64,000 nucleotides of DNA from Astragalus membranaceus (GCA_039519185.1 CM076854.1:70365948-70429947), one strand, 5' to 3'; positions 19,851-32,008 are shown, counted from the stretch's first letter. Translations and numbers: made by a program. The notes: generated by a model not told the origin, from the sequence alone.

Positions 19851-21759
19851 GATAGCGCACGGGATAGCTGCACCATAGCATCAACACAGGTATTTATTAT
19901 TACTCGACCTGTTTTTTGTACATATGTATTTGATCAAATTATCATGTATATTTATTTTTCTTTATAATTGATTTAGGATAACGCTGAATGTGAGCTATAT
20001 ATTGCAAACCCACATCGAAAGGTTGCAGTGGGCATGTTATGTTACCAATTGAGTGCCACAATGCACAATTTACCCATGCCTGAAAACCATTTGAGAGTTA
20101 GAGTAGACTATTCAATTGAGGGGTCTGCACCATTGCCTGTTCCAGTTGTTAGTGCAGATATATTTACTGTGGGTCAAGCACTTAGGACTTTTGTGGCATG
20201 GCCAGCACAATTTGTCGTTGTAAGTGACAATATTTTTGTTAATAAGTTAATGACTCATTGTTATATATAATGTGTGCTAACTAACTAATCATTTTTTTAT
20301 TATATACAGTTACCCCAAAAAGGAATATCTAAGGAAAATAGTGTTAGCAAGGCCAGATCTCGACCTTCCCCTTCCACCGACAATACCAAAGTGTCTCGAC
20401 CATCTCCTTCTATTAAAGGAAAGGAAATAAACTCAGTCAAACATCTTGTTAAATCTCCCAATGATGAATTCGAGGAGTTCATCACTTATGTAAAGGTCTA
20501 CGTGAATAGAAAAATAAGGCCCGGTCGTGACCTTGTTAACTTACCGACTGATGAAATTGTGGGAGTGGAACAGATTGTAATTCTCGGTGCTGAGGATCTG
20601 AAAGCTGTATATGACATGGAATGGGCCACTGCGAGTGTTATTAGAGTATATATGAGGTATGTATGTATTAAATTATTTGTACACAATAGTTGTATATATT
20701 AGAGTATATATGAGGATCTGAAAGTTGTATATATATTATTTATAGGTACTTGTACAATGAGATGTTGGTCCCTTCGCAACGGACACAAAAGTTTTTGTTC
20801 TTGTGCCCAGAGTATGGTTGTGTGTGGGACACTGATCAAACTAAACCAGATGCAAAGGATATTATGACTAAGAAGAGTAAAATTGAAAGTTATCTCCTTT
20901 CACGCTTCAGGGTTGCCCAGCATTTTGATCATGAATCTTTATTTTTTGCACCAATCAATATAGGGTGAGAAATTTAGTCTTCAATCACTTGGTTATTTAT
21001 TTTGAGGATTGTATTATAGTGTAAATGTGTAGTCATTCGTGATTCATTTACTTGCAGGCGACATTGGGTATTGTTTGCAATAAACCCTAAGAGAAATATT
21101 GTGTACTATCTGGATCCACTTCAAGGTCATTACAAAGTCTATCGACACTTCGTAGAGATAGTTGACAGGTGTGTATTTGTAACCCTCTCATTTTTTATAA
21201 TTTAAAATATGTATTTTGTTTAACTTAGTTATATATATGTATGCCGTTTCAGTGCTTTGAGAGAATATTATTGGGGATACTCTGTGAGTAAAACAAAATG
21301 GGTACCGATACCTGTAAGTTTTTTATCAATATTCTTATAAATTTAATTGAAATTTTGAGTCATAAAAATGTGACAATTAACTAATCTTTTGCTTTGTAGT
21401 GTCCTAAACAGCCAATTGGCAATGATTGTGGGTACTATACTATGAGATATATGAGAGAGATTATCACTCACGACAAATTAGTAATTCCAATCAAGGTAAC
21501 TACTTAGATTTCTTTTTTATATTGATATTATAATACTTACTCACATTTAATAACCATTTTAATTCTAATTTTATTTCATTTTATTTTCAGTATTTTCCTG
21601 AATGTCATCACCTCAAGCATTACTCTGATGAACAACTTACAGAAGTCAGGGGGAGTGGTGCCGTTATGTTTCTAGCTTTTTGTAGCAACTTTTGAGTTTG
21701 ATAATGTTAGTTAGTTATTATGTTGTATGATTTGGATATATATTATGTTGTAAGTACTT

Positions 21760-21976
21760 GTTAGTTTGTGTATGTGTGTATCTATATTGGATTGGAATGA
21801 TATTGGCTGAATTTTGTTGGAATGATATTGGATGAATTTTGTTGGCAGGGAATGGATTTATAAGCTTGTTAGTTTATGTATGTGTGTATCTATATTGGAT
21901 TGGAATGATATTGGCTGAATTTTGTTGGAATGATATTGGATGAATTTTGTTGGCAGGGAATGGATTTATAAGCTTG
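21760..21976. repeat. 108-bp tandem duplication 3' of Ulp1-type gene
   Basis: Two nearly identical units (about 21760-21867 and 21868-21976), each holding GGAATGATATTGG twice and ending ATGGATTTATAAGCTTG. They lie just after the stop codon, probably in the 3' UTR. Confidence 0.9.
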
Positions 21977-22019
21977 TAATTAAAAGGGAGAATAAACAAA
22001 AATAAAAAGAATATTTAAA

Positions 22020-22480
22020 AAAAAATCAGTCAATAGGTAGCGTTTTAAAGAAAAAACGCTACAAATGAAATTAAAAAAAATCAGTCAATACGTAGCGTTT
22101 TATAGAGAAAACGCTACAAATGAAATTAAAAAAATCATTCAATACCTAGCGTTTTATAGAAAAAACGCTACAAAAGTGAATTAAAATTACTGCCATTACT
22201 AGCGTTTTCTTTAAAAGCGCTACGCATTTGCTTAGCACCTTTTTCAAATGGGTAGCGTTTTATGCTGAAAACGCTACTAATTTCCTTAACAATGTGTAGC
22301 GTTTTCTCTGAAAGCGCTACGCATGTCCAAAACACGCTAAGGAGAATCCGTAGCGTTTTATTTTAAAACGCTACACATTTATGACAATCCCTAGCGTTTC
22401 TAAAACGCTACTAATGGGGGATGCGCATTTGTAGCGCCAGCTTTTCTAGCGTTTTAAAACGCTACCAATGCCCAAAAAAA
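22020..22480. repeat. CACTA 1 right subterminal palindrome array
   Basis: About nine TAGCGTTTT...AAAACGCTA units (near 22037, 22091, 22146, 22199, 22253, 22305, 22350, 22392 and 22448), spaced about 45-55 bp. They mirror the left arrays and end 30 bp before the right terminus. Confidence 0.9.
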
Positions 22481-22510
22481 ACGCTGGGAATCCTTAAATC
22501 TGTTGTAGTG

Positions 22511-24113
22511 GTGGTTGCTTGTGGGCTTGCAACCCTCCTTAATGGGCATCCTATGCTCTACCAGTGCCCTATTAAGACCTGGCATCTCATGGTAATCCCA
22601 CGCGAAGCAGTCGCGGTACCTTTATCAAAGCTACCATTTGATCTCGTTGTGGTTGCAACTTGCCGCTGACCTTGGTCATCCTTGGTTCGTCCTCACTTCC
22701 CAAGTTAACTTCCACTAGAGGGTCTTGAGCTTCAAAAGTGGCACCCTTCTCTGGATGGGTTCTATATGAGGGGGTTCAGCCGACCTCCTGTCCTCGGGGT
22801 TATCCAAAGTCCCTTTATATGAGTGCTCTGAGAGTTCATCTTCGTCGTCTATTGCACTGAACATAGCCCCTTCAACACTGGATTCAATGTGGAACAGGTG
22901 CAATCGATCCAGCAGGCTTTGCACTTCTGATGGGAGATTAATCATTACTCTCGGTGTTAGGCCGTGGGTCAGCCAACATTTTGGGTTCAAAACTCTTCTT
23001 CGTCCAATCACATGACTCTATACCCCTTCCTCATAGTTCCCTGGAATAGATATAGGGCGCAAGTAAGGGAAATAGAAAACAGTCTCGAACATCTTTACCT
23101 CGGCAGGGAATGGATTGGGATCAGACTCCACTCTCTCCACCTTGTCATCTATCCAGATCATTAATTTTTGATGTAGAGTGGAGGGAACACATCCACTGGT
23201 GTGGATCCAATCTCTCCCCAGAATTACAGCATAGGAGGGTTTCCCCTCAATGACGAAGAAGGCTGACCGAGTTACCTTCGACCCAACCCAACTGTTACAT
23301 CGGCCACAAATACCCCCAAAGCATGAGATGGATGGCCCATGAAACTTGTCATGGTCATGGTCGTAGGGATGACATCCTCAGCATTTTTATCTAGCTTCTT
23401 CATTGTTGCAACAGCATGATGTTCAATACAGCCCCACCATCCATGAAGACCAGGTTAAACAATTTCCCATTCAAGTGGGCTTTAATATAGAGGAGCTTCA
23501 AGTGTCTTGTCATGTCTGCCGTAGGCTTCTCGAACAACATTTCTTTCGTGACCGGTCCCTCGGGTTCTGTCAAGGTAGCCCACTCGGCTTCCTCGGCAAA
23601 GATTTCTCCCTCGAGGGCTTTTGGTTGGTCCTTATTTCCCCAGAATTCAGGTGGCAAGAGTCCCACCATTTCTATGCCAGCAAAGAACTCTCCATTGTCT
23701 CCGTCCAAAATGTCATCTAGGATTGACTCTGTTATGGAAGTACCATCAAAGTTTAGTGGACCGAAGGGGTTTTCTTCTTCTTCACCCAAGAGATCATCTT
23801 CTGCAATTTCCTCCTCAGTCATTATCCCCTCGCCAGGGAGAGTACTGATTGGCTGAGGTCGTCCAGGTCTGTGAGGGCCATACAGACATTCCCTTACTGC
23901 TTCAGTGAGAGGGCTACAAATTGCGTCCACCACCCCTATCATGGTATTAGGCTCTTCTTCCCTATCAGTGGATGTGGGAGGACCAACTAACTCAATGTCC
24001 CGTTGCTCTAGAGCTTTATCCTCGGCAGGTTTTGGGAAAGCCTCTTCTAGCGCCGTAGCTACTGAGGCGGCAGGAATAGCCTGCGTATTTCCCTCCCTGG
24101 CTGAGGTGAGCAT
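22511..24113 (-). pseudogene. Tat gypsy protease and RT N-terminus
   Basis: From the right: gag-pro linker, then protease with NLVFMDGGAVLNIM (the DGGA active site usual in Tat elements) and, in a shifted frame around 23110-23390, VILGRDWIHTSGCVPSTLHQ. The RT lead-in follows, with CFAWDYHEMPGL and VEHRMPIKEG near 22520-22610, and joins the RT at 4129 across CACTA 1. Several frameshifts and stops separate the pieces, so no active product is expected. Confidence 0.85.
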
Positions 24114-24689
24114 TGTAACACCCCATTCTACCCGGCTATTTATCATAGAGATCAGAGTTTCAAAATTCCTTTTCAATGGAATGCTACACATAATCTTACT
24201 CTAACAACGATCAAATCAGTATAAGCCTTCATTATACCTTTATAAATACGCAACACCATTAAATAATTTAGGGTACTCTTGACTTCACCAACAGAATCCA
24301 CACATTATAATTTAGATGTCTCGCAGCGGAAAAATAATATAATCTCGAAAGTGCCGAACAACAGCCTCAACAAAAATCATTAAATCAATGCATATAAAAT
24401 TCAACAACAAATGAATAACACTAGAATTCCTAAGCCAACCCCCTAGGTGTCACGTATCAGAGCAGACCGACTCGGGAGTGAAACGAGTAAGCCTTCACTC
24501 AGGACTACCTGTGGTAAACAACAACAGAAGGGTGAGTCTCAACTACATAATAAAGACTATAATAAGAAGTATATTCCATCATAGCATCGCACTCATATAG
24601 TCACACAGTAGCATAGTTCATACAATCACCAACTCACATGCTTATCATGAGGATGTATGCAATACAGTTATGCATGTGGTACCATTTTC

Positions 24690-24808
24690 CCAGACCGCAG
24701 CCTTATCATCATAATATCAACTCAGACCGCAACCTTATCATTTCGATTTAGAACTCAGACCGCAGCCTTATCATCATAATATAAAACTCGGACCGCAGCC
24801 TTATGTAT
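24690..24808. repeat. short tandem repeat in solo LTR A
   Basis: Four units of CAGACCGCAGCCTTATCATC type (about 24691, 24722, 24752 and 24788) at 30-36-bp spacing. Confidence 0.85.
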
Positions 24809-25119
24809 GCATGAGACTCCATGACAAAAACCACAATCATAATTCTTAACAACACGGTCCATACACCCCATATCACATCTTTAGTAATCTTAGTTGTAGC
24901 CCCCATGGCCTCATCATCAATCAACTCATTTATTTTCTCATCTCAATCACGTCTCTATGACTAAGCTAGCACTAGGGACCAATCTGTCACTATTAGGACC
25001 GAAACCAAAACACAAAGCACGGACGCACCACTTGGCGCCCTGGGCGGCCACACTTGGCGCCCAACACAACCCACACGCGCACAACCATAATAGGTCACCT
25101 GAAAAATTAAAACCGCTCT

Positions 25120-25695
25120 AGCCAAAACGTTCAAAATAGGATTTGGTCACGTGGATACAAAGTTTGGCTCGGGAAAATATGCTCAGAAATCGTTTTGCAC
25201 ACAAGACCCCCTTTACACAAGTTAAAACGAAGCCCAATAGGACCATTTCAAAACCACACATGCAAACCTGGAAATTCTTTAGCCAAAGTGCTTAAAATAC
25301 AATTTGGTCAGGTGAATACAAAGTTTGGCTAGGGAAAATATGTTCAGAAACTGATTTGCACACAACACCCCCTTTACACAAGCTAAAACGATGCCCAATA
25401 GGACCATTTCAAAACAACAAGTGCAAATCTGGAAATTCTTTAGCCAAAGTACTTAAAATACAATTTGGTCAGGTGAATACAAAATTTGGCAAGGGAAAAT
25501 ATGTTCAGAAATCACAGCCCACCCTTAGGCACCACAAACATAGTCAAAACAATGCCCTCTTGGACAATTTCAAAATAGTGCGTGAACAACTGAAAATTCT
25601 TTAGCCAAAATGTTTTAAATACAATTTGGTCTGGTGAATACAAAATTTGGCTAGGGAAAATATGTTCAGAAATCACAGCCCACCCTTAGGCACCA
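25120..25695. repeat. 161-bp tandem repeat, 3.6 units, in solo LTR A
   Basis: Unit starts AGCCAAA at 25120, 25281, 25442 and 25603, exactly 161 bp apart. Each has TTTGGTCA(G/C)GTG...ACAAA(G/A)TTTGGC and GGGAAAATATG(T/C)TCAG. Neighbouring units are about 80-90% alike by eye. Length is in the usual satellite monomer range. Confidence 0.92.
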
Positions 25696-26567
25696 TTTGT
25701 GCGCCATATTTAGGCATAGGCAGCACCTTGGCGCCACCCCAGGCGCCAGAACAGTGCCCAGACAGCAACAACATACAACACAAGTTACTGCTACAGTACA
25801 CAGGGCGCCATTTCCCTAGGCACTTGGCGCCCCATGCGACCCAACATCCACCAAACATCAAATTTCCAAATCAATTCACAACAACAAATCACAAAATACA
25901 TTATGCTCATACCAACAACATTCAATCTCACATTTATACATTAAGGACACAACAAGGCATAAAATCAACACATGAAATCTAACCTTAGCATAGGGAATCG
26001 AATCAATCACACTAATTATCAATTTCAACCAACCTAAACAATCTAAAAATTTATAAATAATATCAAGTGGGATCCTATGGTCTACATACAACCTATTATA
26101 TTCTCTATTATAGAGTGAGACTCCCCTAACCTCGAATTAGATGAATAGGATCTCTAGAGACGATCACGAACGGAACCATGGCAACCGGATCACACCTTCT
26201 CCTTTCTCCTTGGAGCTTTGCGCACTTCACCTCTCCTCCTCTCCTCATGGGCGCCGCGCCCTCCTTCCCTTCCCACTCTCTCTATTTCGCATTTTTCCTT
26301 TCTTTTTCTCAAATGAACCAAAACCTTAAAATCTCAACTTTTATATGCGCTTAGGTTGTCGGGCTTGGATTGCGGGCTTCCCCGCAGCTTAAGCCCAATT
26401 TAATTACAACACCTTATCCGATTCCAATACTGCTCCTTATTTTATTTAAAACACCTTATACTCATTTTAATAAGTAATAAATAATAATTATATTATTATT
26501 TCTACCACCCAATTTCTTTTAACTAATTAAATAAATTAATCTATTATTTTTGGGGTGTTACAAGCAT

Positions 26568-29188
26568 CTGCAACGTTTCCCTCATTCTGTGAAAGGCCCT
26601 TGCCCTCTGCAGCCTCCTCTTCTGCGAGCGAGATTTGGAGGCAGCCTTAGGGGGTGATACTGTTGATACTGCTTTTGTTATCCACTGGTCCTGGGGTACC
26701 TTTGAGGGAGGTTTCACAATTTTAGTAGCTTTTAACTCACGGTCATTTAGCACTGTGATATCCACTGATATCGAGTCTTGCGCCGTAGCGACCTACGCAG
26801 CCCTCCTTTCATCCTTTGAGTGAGACTTCTCTCCTGGGTTTGGCACAGCGGCTTGCTCGATAGACTTATCAGTCGACGGACTGTGCCCCCAAGCGGAAGG
26901 TGTTGGGATCTTGATCTCAGATCTTTAGGTTTGGGTGCTTGCCTCTCAGGATTGATTTTGGACAAGTGTAGTTCCCTGAGATCGTGGACCAGACTTCCTG
27001 GCTTGGGAAGTCTCTTCTGAGGTTCTTTACGTTGGCTTGACTCCCCCACCTACAATCTGTCTTGCAATAGAGCTACACGCTCGGCCACAATGGATCCCTC
27101 AGCAGGGGGTCCCAATCGGTCAAAGGCTGAGACTCTTCTTTCTAGAGGTACTTCTTGTTTAGGGACCCACACATACTTCTTCTTTCCCTTTCCTCGGTCG
27201 CTCCCTAAGAAGGAAACCATGTTAATGTTCATGCTGAGGAAGGGGTCGGTGTCAACGGCCATTTCTAATACTCCTTTATCGACCATCTTAAACCTCCCTT
27301 TTCTGATAGCTTCTTGAATGGCTTGGCCAAAGATAGTGCAATTGGCGGTGGCATGATTGAATGTATTGTGCCACTTGCAGTATTTACTTCCTTTTATTTC
27401 TTCGGGCGGAGGTATCTTATGGCCGTCAGGGAGCTTGATTTGTTTATCCTTTAACAGGCAGTCGAAGATCTGGTCCGCCTTAGATATTTCAAAGGAGTAC
27501 TCAGACTTGTTTTCCACCTCCTCCTTCTCCTTCCCCTTAGCAGGCTTAAGAGAAAGACATAGGTAAGCCTTCTCTATCACTATCTCGGCCACTATGATGT
27601 CTGCTACGTAATCGGCTGACTCATCATAGTCAGGGTCTTCTTCAATGTCAACTACTGACACCAGCTGAGGTCCTCGACCCCTAGTGGCCCTCTTCCACTC
27701 TTTCTCCTATATGAACTGTTCAATTTGGATAGCCCTGGAGGCAAGGCCACTAAGGTCACTACAAGCTTGTCCCACAAGTTTTTCCTTCAGTTGAAGGTGC
27801 ATTCCAGAGATGGCCATGGAAGTGAGTTGTGATTCTAGAAAATTTACTGAGCATTTTCTGGTCGTCTTTGGGAATCTTTCAATGAAGTCAGTCGCAACCT
27901 CGTATACCTTCTACCGTAAATTCATGAGATCGGTTGCGGTAACTTCGGGCTGTGGCCAATAAAATCTGTCATGGAAGCACCTTTCCATGTCTTCCCAGGT
28001 CTGAATAGAATCAGGTGGGAGTGAAGAGTACCGTGAGAAGGCGGTCCCCGTCAAAGACAAGGGGAACAGCTGCAGCTTGTGATATTCATTCTAGTTCCCT
28101 TCTCCACATTGGGCCGTGAATCAGTCAATGTGCTCCATTGTAGACTTGTCATCATCCTCGGAAAACATAGCAAAGCCAGGCGTTTTGAATCCTCTGGGAA
28201 AAAGTACCAGTTTATCCACCCACTCGAGGTAAGGCTTCCTGTACACTGGCCTGTCGAGCGGTTTCAACTGCACACGGAAGAACTTCTTGATGGTGGCAGC
28301 TATTAAATTCTGGTCCAGCAGTTGGGGCCCTGATGGTCTCTCAGGTGGAGGCATTGGTCACCACATTGTATCTGGGGGACCCTGCGCCCCTGGCTGCGGT
28401 GATGCCTGAGGTGGAGCATCTGTCCATGGCTTCCCAGGCATCAGTTGGGCTAAGTTAATAGAGCCAGTTCCTGTTATAGGTGCCTGATTTCCTCGGTGAG
28501 GTAAAAACTGATTCCATGGCTGCTCGACCGGGGTACCATTCATCTGTCTCTGTAAATAAGAACCCGCCGGGTAGGTACCGAGTGCTCTGGGGTACAGCTG
28601 GCTGGGAGGTAGGCTTGTCGAGCTAGGTGAGTTCTGGACCCATGGCTGCTGACTCGGGTAATACCCGGCTGTCCTGCCAATCCCAGATTTCGGGGTGAAG
28701 GCTTGCCCCCCTGCGTAGGTCGGGTAGTTAGATGCGGTAGAACATCTGTAGGATGATCCTTGCGGCAGACCCATCAAGCGTGCGGCCTCAGGCGGCTTTT
28801 TGGTCAGTTGCACTTGTCTCTGCTGAAGAGAAGTTGTGTTAGTGACATTCGCCACAAAATGCCCCCCAGTGTTGGCAGTGGCAAAAGTACCAGACTGGGG
28901 AATTACAGGAGTAGGATTTACCTGATGAGAGAACGCTTGATGAGGCCCAACCATGCTCCCATTTGGTGGACACTGTTGCATGTTTCCTATTTGAGTACAG
29001 GAAGATGCCTGTTGAGGTCCGACCGGGTTGGTGTATGGTAAGGTCTGATGCATGCCTCGCAGAGAGTTGGGGTGTCCTCCCTGTGATTGGCTGGGGAAAC
29101 CGGGGTTTATTGTGCTACTAGCTTGCGTAGCACGCCTCTGCTCCAATTCATTGGCCAGTTGCACCTCATTGTGCACCACAGGTTTCAC
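26568..29188 (-). pseudogene. gag: Tat gypsy gag, broken
   Basis: The N-terminal Pro/Gln/Gly-rich region (29188-28358) is followed by the gag core: RKPYLEWVDKLVLFPRGFK at about 28220, and WEDMERCFHDRFYW near 27980. A zinc-binding segment CKWHNTFNHATANC lies near 27360, then a basic linker towards protease (to 26568). In-frame stops lie near 28121, 27915 and 27705, and a stop closes the frame at 27050. The linker continues at 24113 beyond solo LTR A. Confidence 0.85.
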
Positions 29189-29442
29189 TATGTCAGCAGT
29201 ACCCGTTAGGGTGGTAGTCCCCGAAACACTTTCTGGCTCCGTGATCTTAGCCTTGGAGGAAGTTCCCTTTTTGACACTAAAGGTGGCTCCATACTTAGGT
29301 TTCTACCAGAGCTGAAGTGCATACGCCAGGGGAACCAAATCCGGAGCAACGACCCCAACAGTTTGGAAGAATAATCCAGTCTAGGCGAATCAAACGTGAT
29401 AGTTTGTTCCCCCGTGCCTGTCCCACAGGGCGTGCCAATTTT
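29189..29442 (-). other. 5' leader of Tat gypsy with primer binding site
   Basis: Minus-strand TGGCACGCCCTGTGGGAC (29437-29420) lies five bases from the LTR, a PBS of the type seen in Tat/Ogre-related elements. The remainder is untranslated leader or the broken start of gag. Confidence 0.75.
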
Positions 29443-30372
29443 TGTTGTCGTCAAATCTTAGGTCCTAGCCGTGGGTTCAGCCAGGGGTTTGGACAGTCTT
29501 TGATTCCTCTATTCTTCAAGCAATTGCGTTGAGGAGGGAACTCTCCTCCCCAACTGTAGGTTTCCTAACTCCTCCAAAGAGTGTCAGGTTGGGTTGAGGG
29601 GATGCGAGGATTGGATTATCTATTGACTAATGCATAAAAGTAAAGTAAAGTAAAGTGCGATAAAGAGAAATTGCGAGAGAAAAATAAGTTTTATATTGAT
29701 TGATTGTGTGTGTTCTGTACAAGTTACTCTCTATATATATACGTAGGCCCTCGTCGGTCACTAAGCGAGCCAACAGTTGCCTACCGTTGGATTAATTGAA
29801 GATCAACACCTAATCTCGCCCCTAGCCCTAAGAAATCGGAGCCACTACCCACGATCCTACTAGCACGGTTAGTGGGGTTCCAAAACCTCTTCGCTACACT
29901 CCTCAAGGCTTCTCTCATTCGCCTAACCTTCAACTGCTCCCACGTTCTGTTCACGTGCTTCTTTTCCTTGCGGTCCAAGCAATTCATCCTTACCTCGGCC
30001 ATTTAATTCCTCGGCTGATCCTTGTCCTTGGCCTGCAGCCATTATACCTAGGCAACCGAACCAACGTGGCCGTGGTACTCTATAGGTTGAAACTTGCTCT
30101 ACCTCGGCTCTATCTGATGTGCCTCGAGCTCAATTCCTCCTCGGGGCGTTCACATTGTATCTTGCCTCGAGTTTCGTCCATTATCCCTCGGGCTCAATCC
30201 TCCCTCAGGGCGTTTATGTTACCTCTTCGCCTCGAGCCCCTCCTTTGAGATTGTCCCCTTAGCAAATATCTTTTGAAGATTAGTCGAGTGGTTTGCCTTA
30301 GCGCCCTAGTCTTCTCTTAATTCTCTCTCTCAGCCCTCGGCCTACAACTTAATCTATTTTTCGGTGTTAACA
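29443..30372 (-). repeat. 5' LTR of Tat gypsy
   Basis: Plus-strand TGTTGTCGTC to GGTGTTAACA, 930 bp with TG...CA ends. The inner edge is fixed by the adjacent PBS. The bases after 30372 (TTAGG) should equal the left target duplication, which lies outside the window. Confidence 0.85.
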
Positions 30373-30375
30373 TTA

Positions 30376-32008
30376 GGCTAAATTATAGTTTTGGTCCCCC
30401 TATTTTCACAAATCCGGACATTTAGTCCCCCTATTTAAAAATCCAGACATTTAGTCCCCCTATTTTGAAAAAAAAAACAAACAAATTTTGTCCAATTGGG
30501 GGTTTTTCAGTTTTTTTGGCTGGCGTGGAAAATTGTCCAAGAAAGGTTTATTTGGCACTGATTAAATGACGTGACAACTGACACAACTTGTGCCACGTCA
30601 TTTAATGATACACATAGACATGCCACGTCATATTACAATATGTAAATAATTAAAGTAGTTTATATTATCAACAAATAAATTATTAAATCATAATTCTGTA
30701 AACCCAGAAAATCATCAGATGCTATCAAGATGCAAGAACACCATCGAACTTCAAAACCCAGAAAGAAGAAATTTCTCATAATCGAACTTCAATGTCATTC
30801 TCACTCTCCCTCTCTTTGTTTTTGCTTATGAGATTAGGTGCGGACCACTAAGAGGAAGGTGCGGTTTTTTGTTGCTCTGTGTTGTTGCTCAGAGGAAAGG
30901 GAAAGATGGGAACCAGAGAGAGGTGCGATTGAAGCAGGAAATGGAACGTAAGAGAGAATCAGAGGAAAAGCGCAGTTGTTTGGAACGATGTCGTCATAGT
31001 GATAGATGGAAACCTCGCGTCGTCTCCCTTTGTCTCGCTAGGTAAGAGAAAGGACTAGAAGGAAGCGCGTGGGGGCAAAGAGATTTTGACAGATCCAGAA
31101 GATTCACGCTCAAAATCAAGAAACTGGGGTCGATTTGATTTCAGAGAGGGTTTCGATTTGATTCTAGAAAGAGGGTTTCGATTTCAGAAATTCATCTTTC
31201 GATTTAATAAAGAGAGGAAGCACTCGATTCAAATTCCAAAACCGCCATGGATACAATGCGGTGAAGAAGAAGAAAGGAAGAGGAAGAGGAGAAGAAGAGG
31301 AAGAGGAAGTTGTGAACGATGAATGTTGAATCTGATCCTCTAATATTGTTGTTGGGATTGCTTTTTGAATATTGTTAAATGTTGAATTTGTTATTTGAAT
31401 CTGTTCATCTAGTATCTGTTGTGAATCTGTTCTGTTGTTGGGTTATTTCTTTGGGCCAGAGAACATTCTAATCTGATCTTCAAATTTTATTTTTGTTTTA
31501 AATTATTTAAATTAATATAACATAGTTTATTAATTTTAGTTATTATAAATAACAAATATTAAATAATAAATTTGATGTGGCAACTTATGTGGCATCATTA
31601 AATGATGTGTGCATGCTGAGTCAGTTGCCACGTCATTTAACGAGTGTCACGTCAGCCTTCCTTCATGTGTTCATGATACAGGGCCGGGGTCTCTTGCAAA
31701 CTTCTTTCATATTTCGAAAAAAGTGAACCTGAAATAACTAATATTAAATAATAAATTTGATGTGGCAACTTATGTGGCATCATTAAATGATGTGTGCATG
31801 CTGAGTCAGTTGCCACGTCATTTAACGAGTGTCACGTCAGCCTTTTTTTTTACAAAATGTCAAATCAACAAAAAAAAATGAAAAATCCCTCTTTAGACTA
31901 AATGTTCTAAGTTTTTTAAAATTTGGGGACTAAATGTCTGAATTTTAAAATAGGGGGACCAAATGTCCGAATTTTTGTAAATAGGGGGACCAAAATTATA
32001 ATTTTGCC
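30376..32008. mobile_element. 1.6 kb non-coding TIR element (MULE/MITE-like)
   Basis: Long imperfect terminal inverted repeats: left GGCTAAATTATAGTTTTGG then TCCCCCTATTTTCACAAATC, right complement GGCAAAATTATAATTTTGG then TCCCCCTATTTACAAAAATT, at least 60 bp each with repeated GACATTTAGTCCCCCTA. It is flanked by ATTA on both sides, but the left flank touches the gypsy LTR, so the true duplication length is unsure. No transposase; the 78-codon frame at 31086-31322 is purine-rich low-complexity sequence. Long TIRs suggest a Mutator-like non-autonomous element. Confidence 0.75.
31555..31843. repeat. 104-bp direct duplication inside TIR element
   Basis: AATATTAAATAATAAATTTG to GTCACGTCAGCCTT occurs at about 31555-31659 and again at 31740-31843, essentially identical. 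It includes GCCACGTCATTTAA, which also occurs inverted and direct near 30590-30640. Confidence 0.9.

Larger units (their letters stand above)
9740..21695 (+). pseudogene. CACTA 1 second gene: Ulp1-type (C48) protease, split by copia
   Basis: The frame left of the copia (GEQDILARALGREEYMGRTR) continues exactly after it at 19629 once one CCATC copy is ignored. It goes on into a charged, coiled-coil-like segment and a Pro-Ala repeat. Exons with GT/AG ends are to 19889, 19977-20219 (CYQLSATMHNLP, a conserved plant-transposon domain), 20310-20656, 20746-20964, 21058-21168, 21253-21313, 21400-21495 and 21591-21695. The last five hold a C48 cysteine protease core: His in RHWVLFA, Asp in YYLDPL, Gln and Cys in CPKQPIGNDCGYY. 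I saw no stop in these exons. Ulp1-like genes are common second genes of plant CACTA and Mutator elements. The first exon's true start is unclear because of the deletion near 9700. Confidence 0.8.
4130..22510 (+). mobile_element. CACTA (En/Spm) transposon 1, with nested copia
   Basis: The left end is CACTACGCCACAATTG and the right end is CACTACAACAGATTTA on the opposite strand; both start CACTAC, the superfamily signature. Target duplication GTG lies at 4127-4129 and 22511-22513. Subterminal arrays of AGCGTTTT...AAAACGCT palindromes lie inside both ends. Inside are a broken transposase, a spliced Ulp1-type protease gene, a captured BAHD acyltransferase exon and a 9.77 kb copia insertion. Without the copia and its extra target copy the element would be about 8.6 kb. 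The host sequence is gypsy pol, so this insertion postdates the gypsy and predates the copia. Confidence 0.95.
24114..26562. mobile_element. solo LTR A (TGTAACACCCC...GGGGTGTTACA)
   Basis: Ends TGTAACACCCC and GGGGTGTTACA with duplication AGCAT (24109-24113 and 26563-26567) in the gypsy gag-pro linker. No gag or pol inside, and TG...CA ends with a 5-bp duplication fit a solo LTR of about 2.45 kb. It contains tandem arrays and GGCGCC-rich segments and is related to solo LTR B at 57972-59546 (shared termini and a GGGCGCC...TCTCTCTATTCGC region). The parent family is not identified; a non-autonomous LTR element is the alternative. Confidence 0.85.
1..30372 (-). mobile_element. Ty3/gypsy element, Tat lineage, decayed, left end off window
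   Basis: Minus-strand order is 5' LTR (29443-30372), PBS, gag (29188 to 26568), protease and RT N-terminus (24113-22511), then RT, RNase H and integrase (4129-1681). Tat features are the protease motif DGGA, a second RNase H domain after the RT-linked one, and a tRNA-type PBS beginning TGGCACGCCC next to the LTR. Reading continues exactly across two later insertions: pol across CACTA 1 with a GTG duplication, and the gag-pro linker across a solo LTR with an AGCAT duplication. Many stops and frameshifts make it a dead copy. The 3' LTR lies left of the window, so neither its target duplication nor LTR divergence can be read. Confidence 0.88.

Noticed and set aside
19565..19887. Minus-strand frames rich in Gly-Ala/Val-Gln
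   Set aside because: Antisense shadow of the Pro-Ala repeat in the Ulp1-type gene.
31086..31322. Basic Arg/Lys/Glu-rich 78-codon frame
   Set aside because: Purine-rich simple sequence inside the TIR element; no domain and no splice context.
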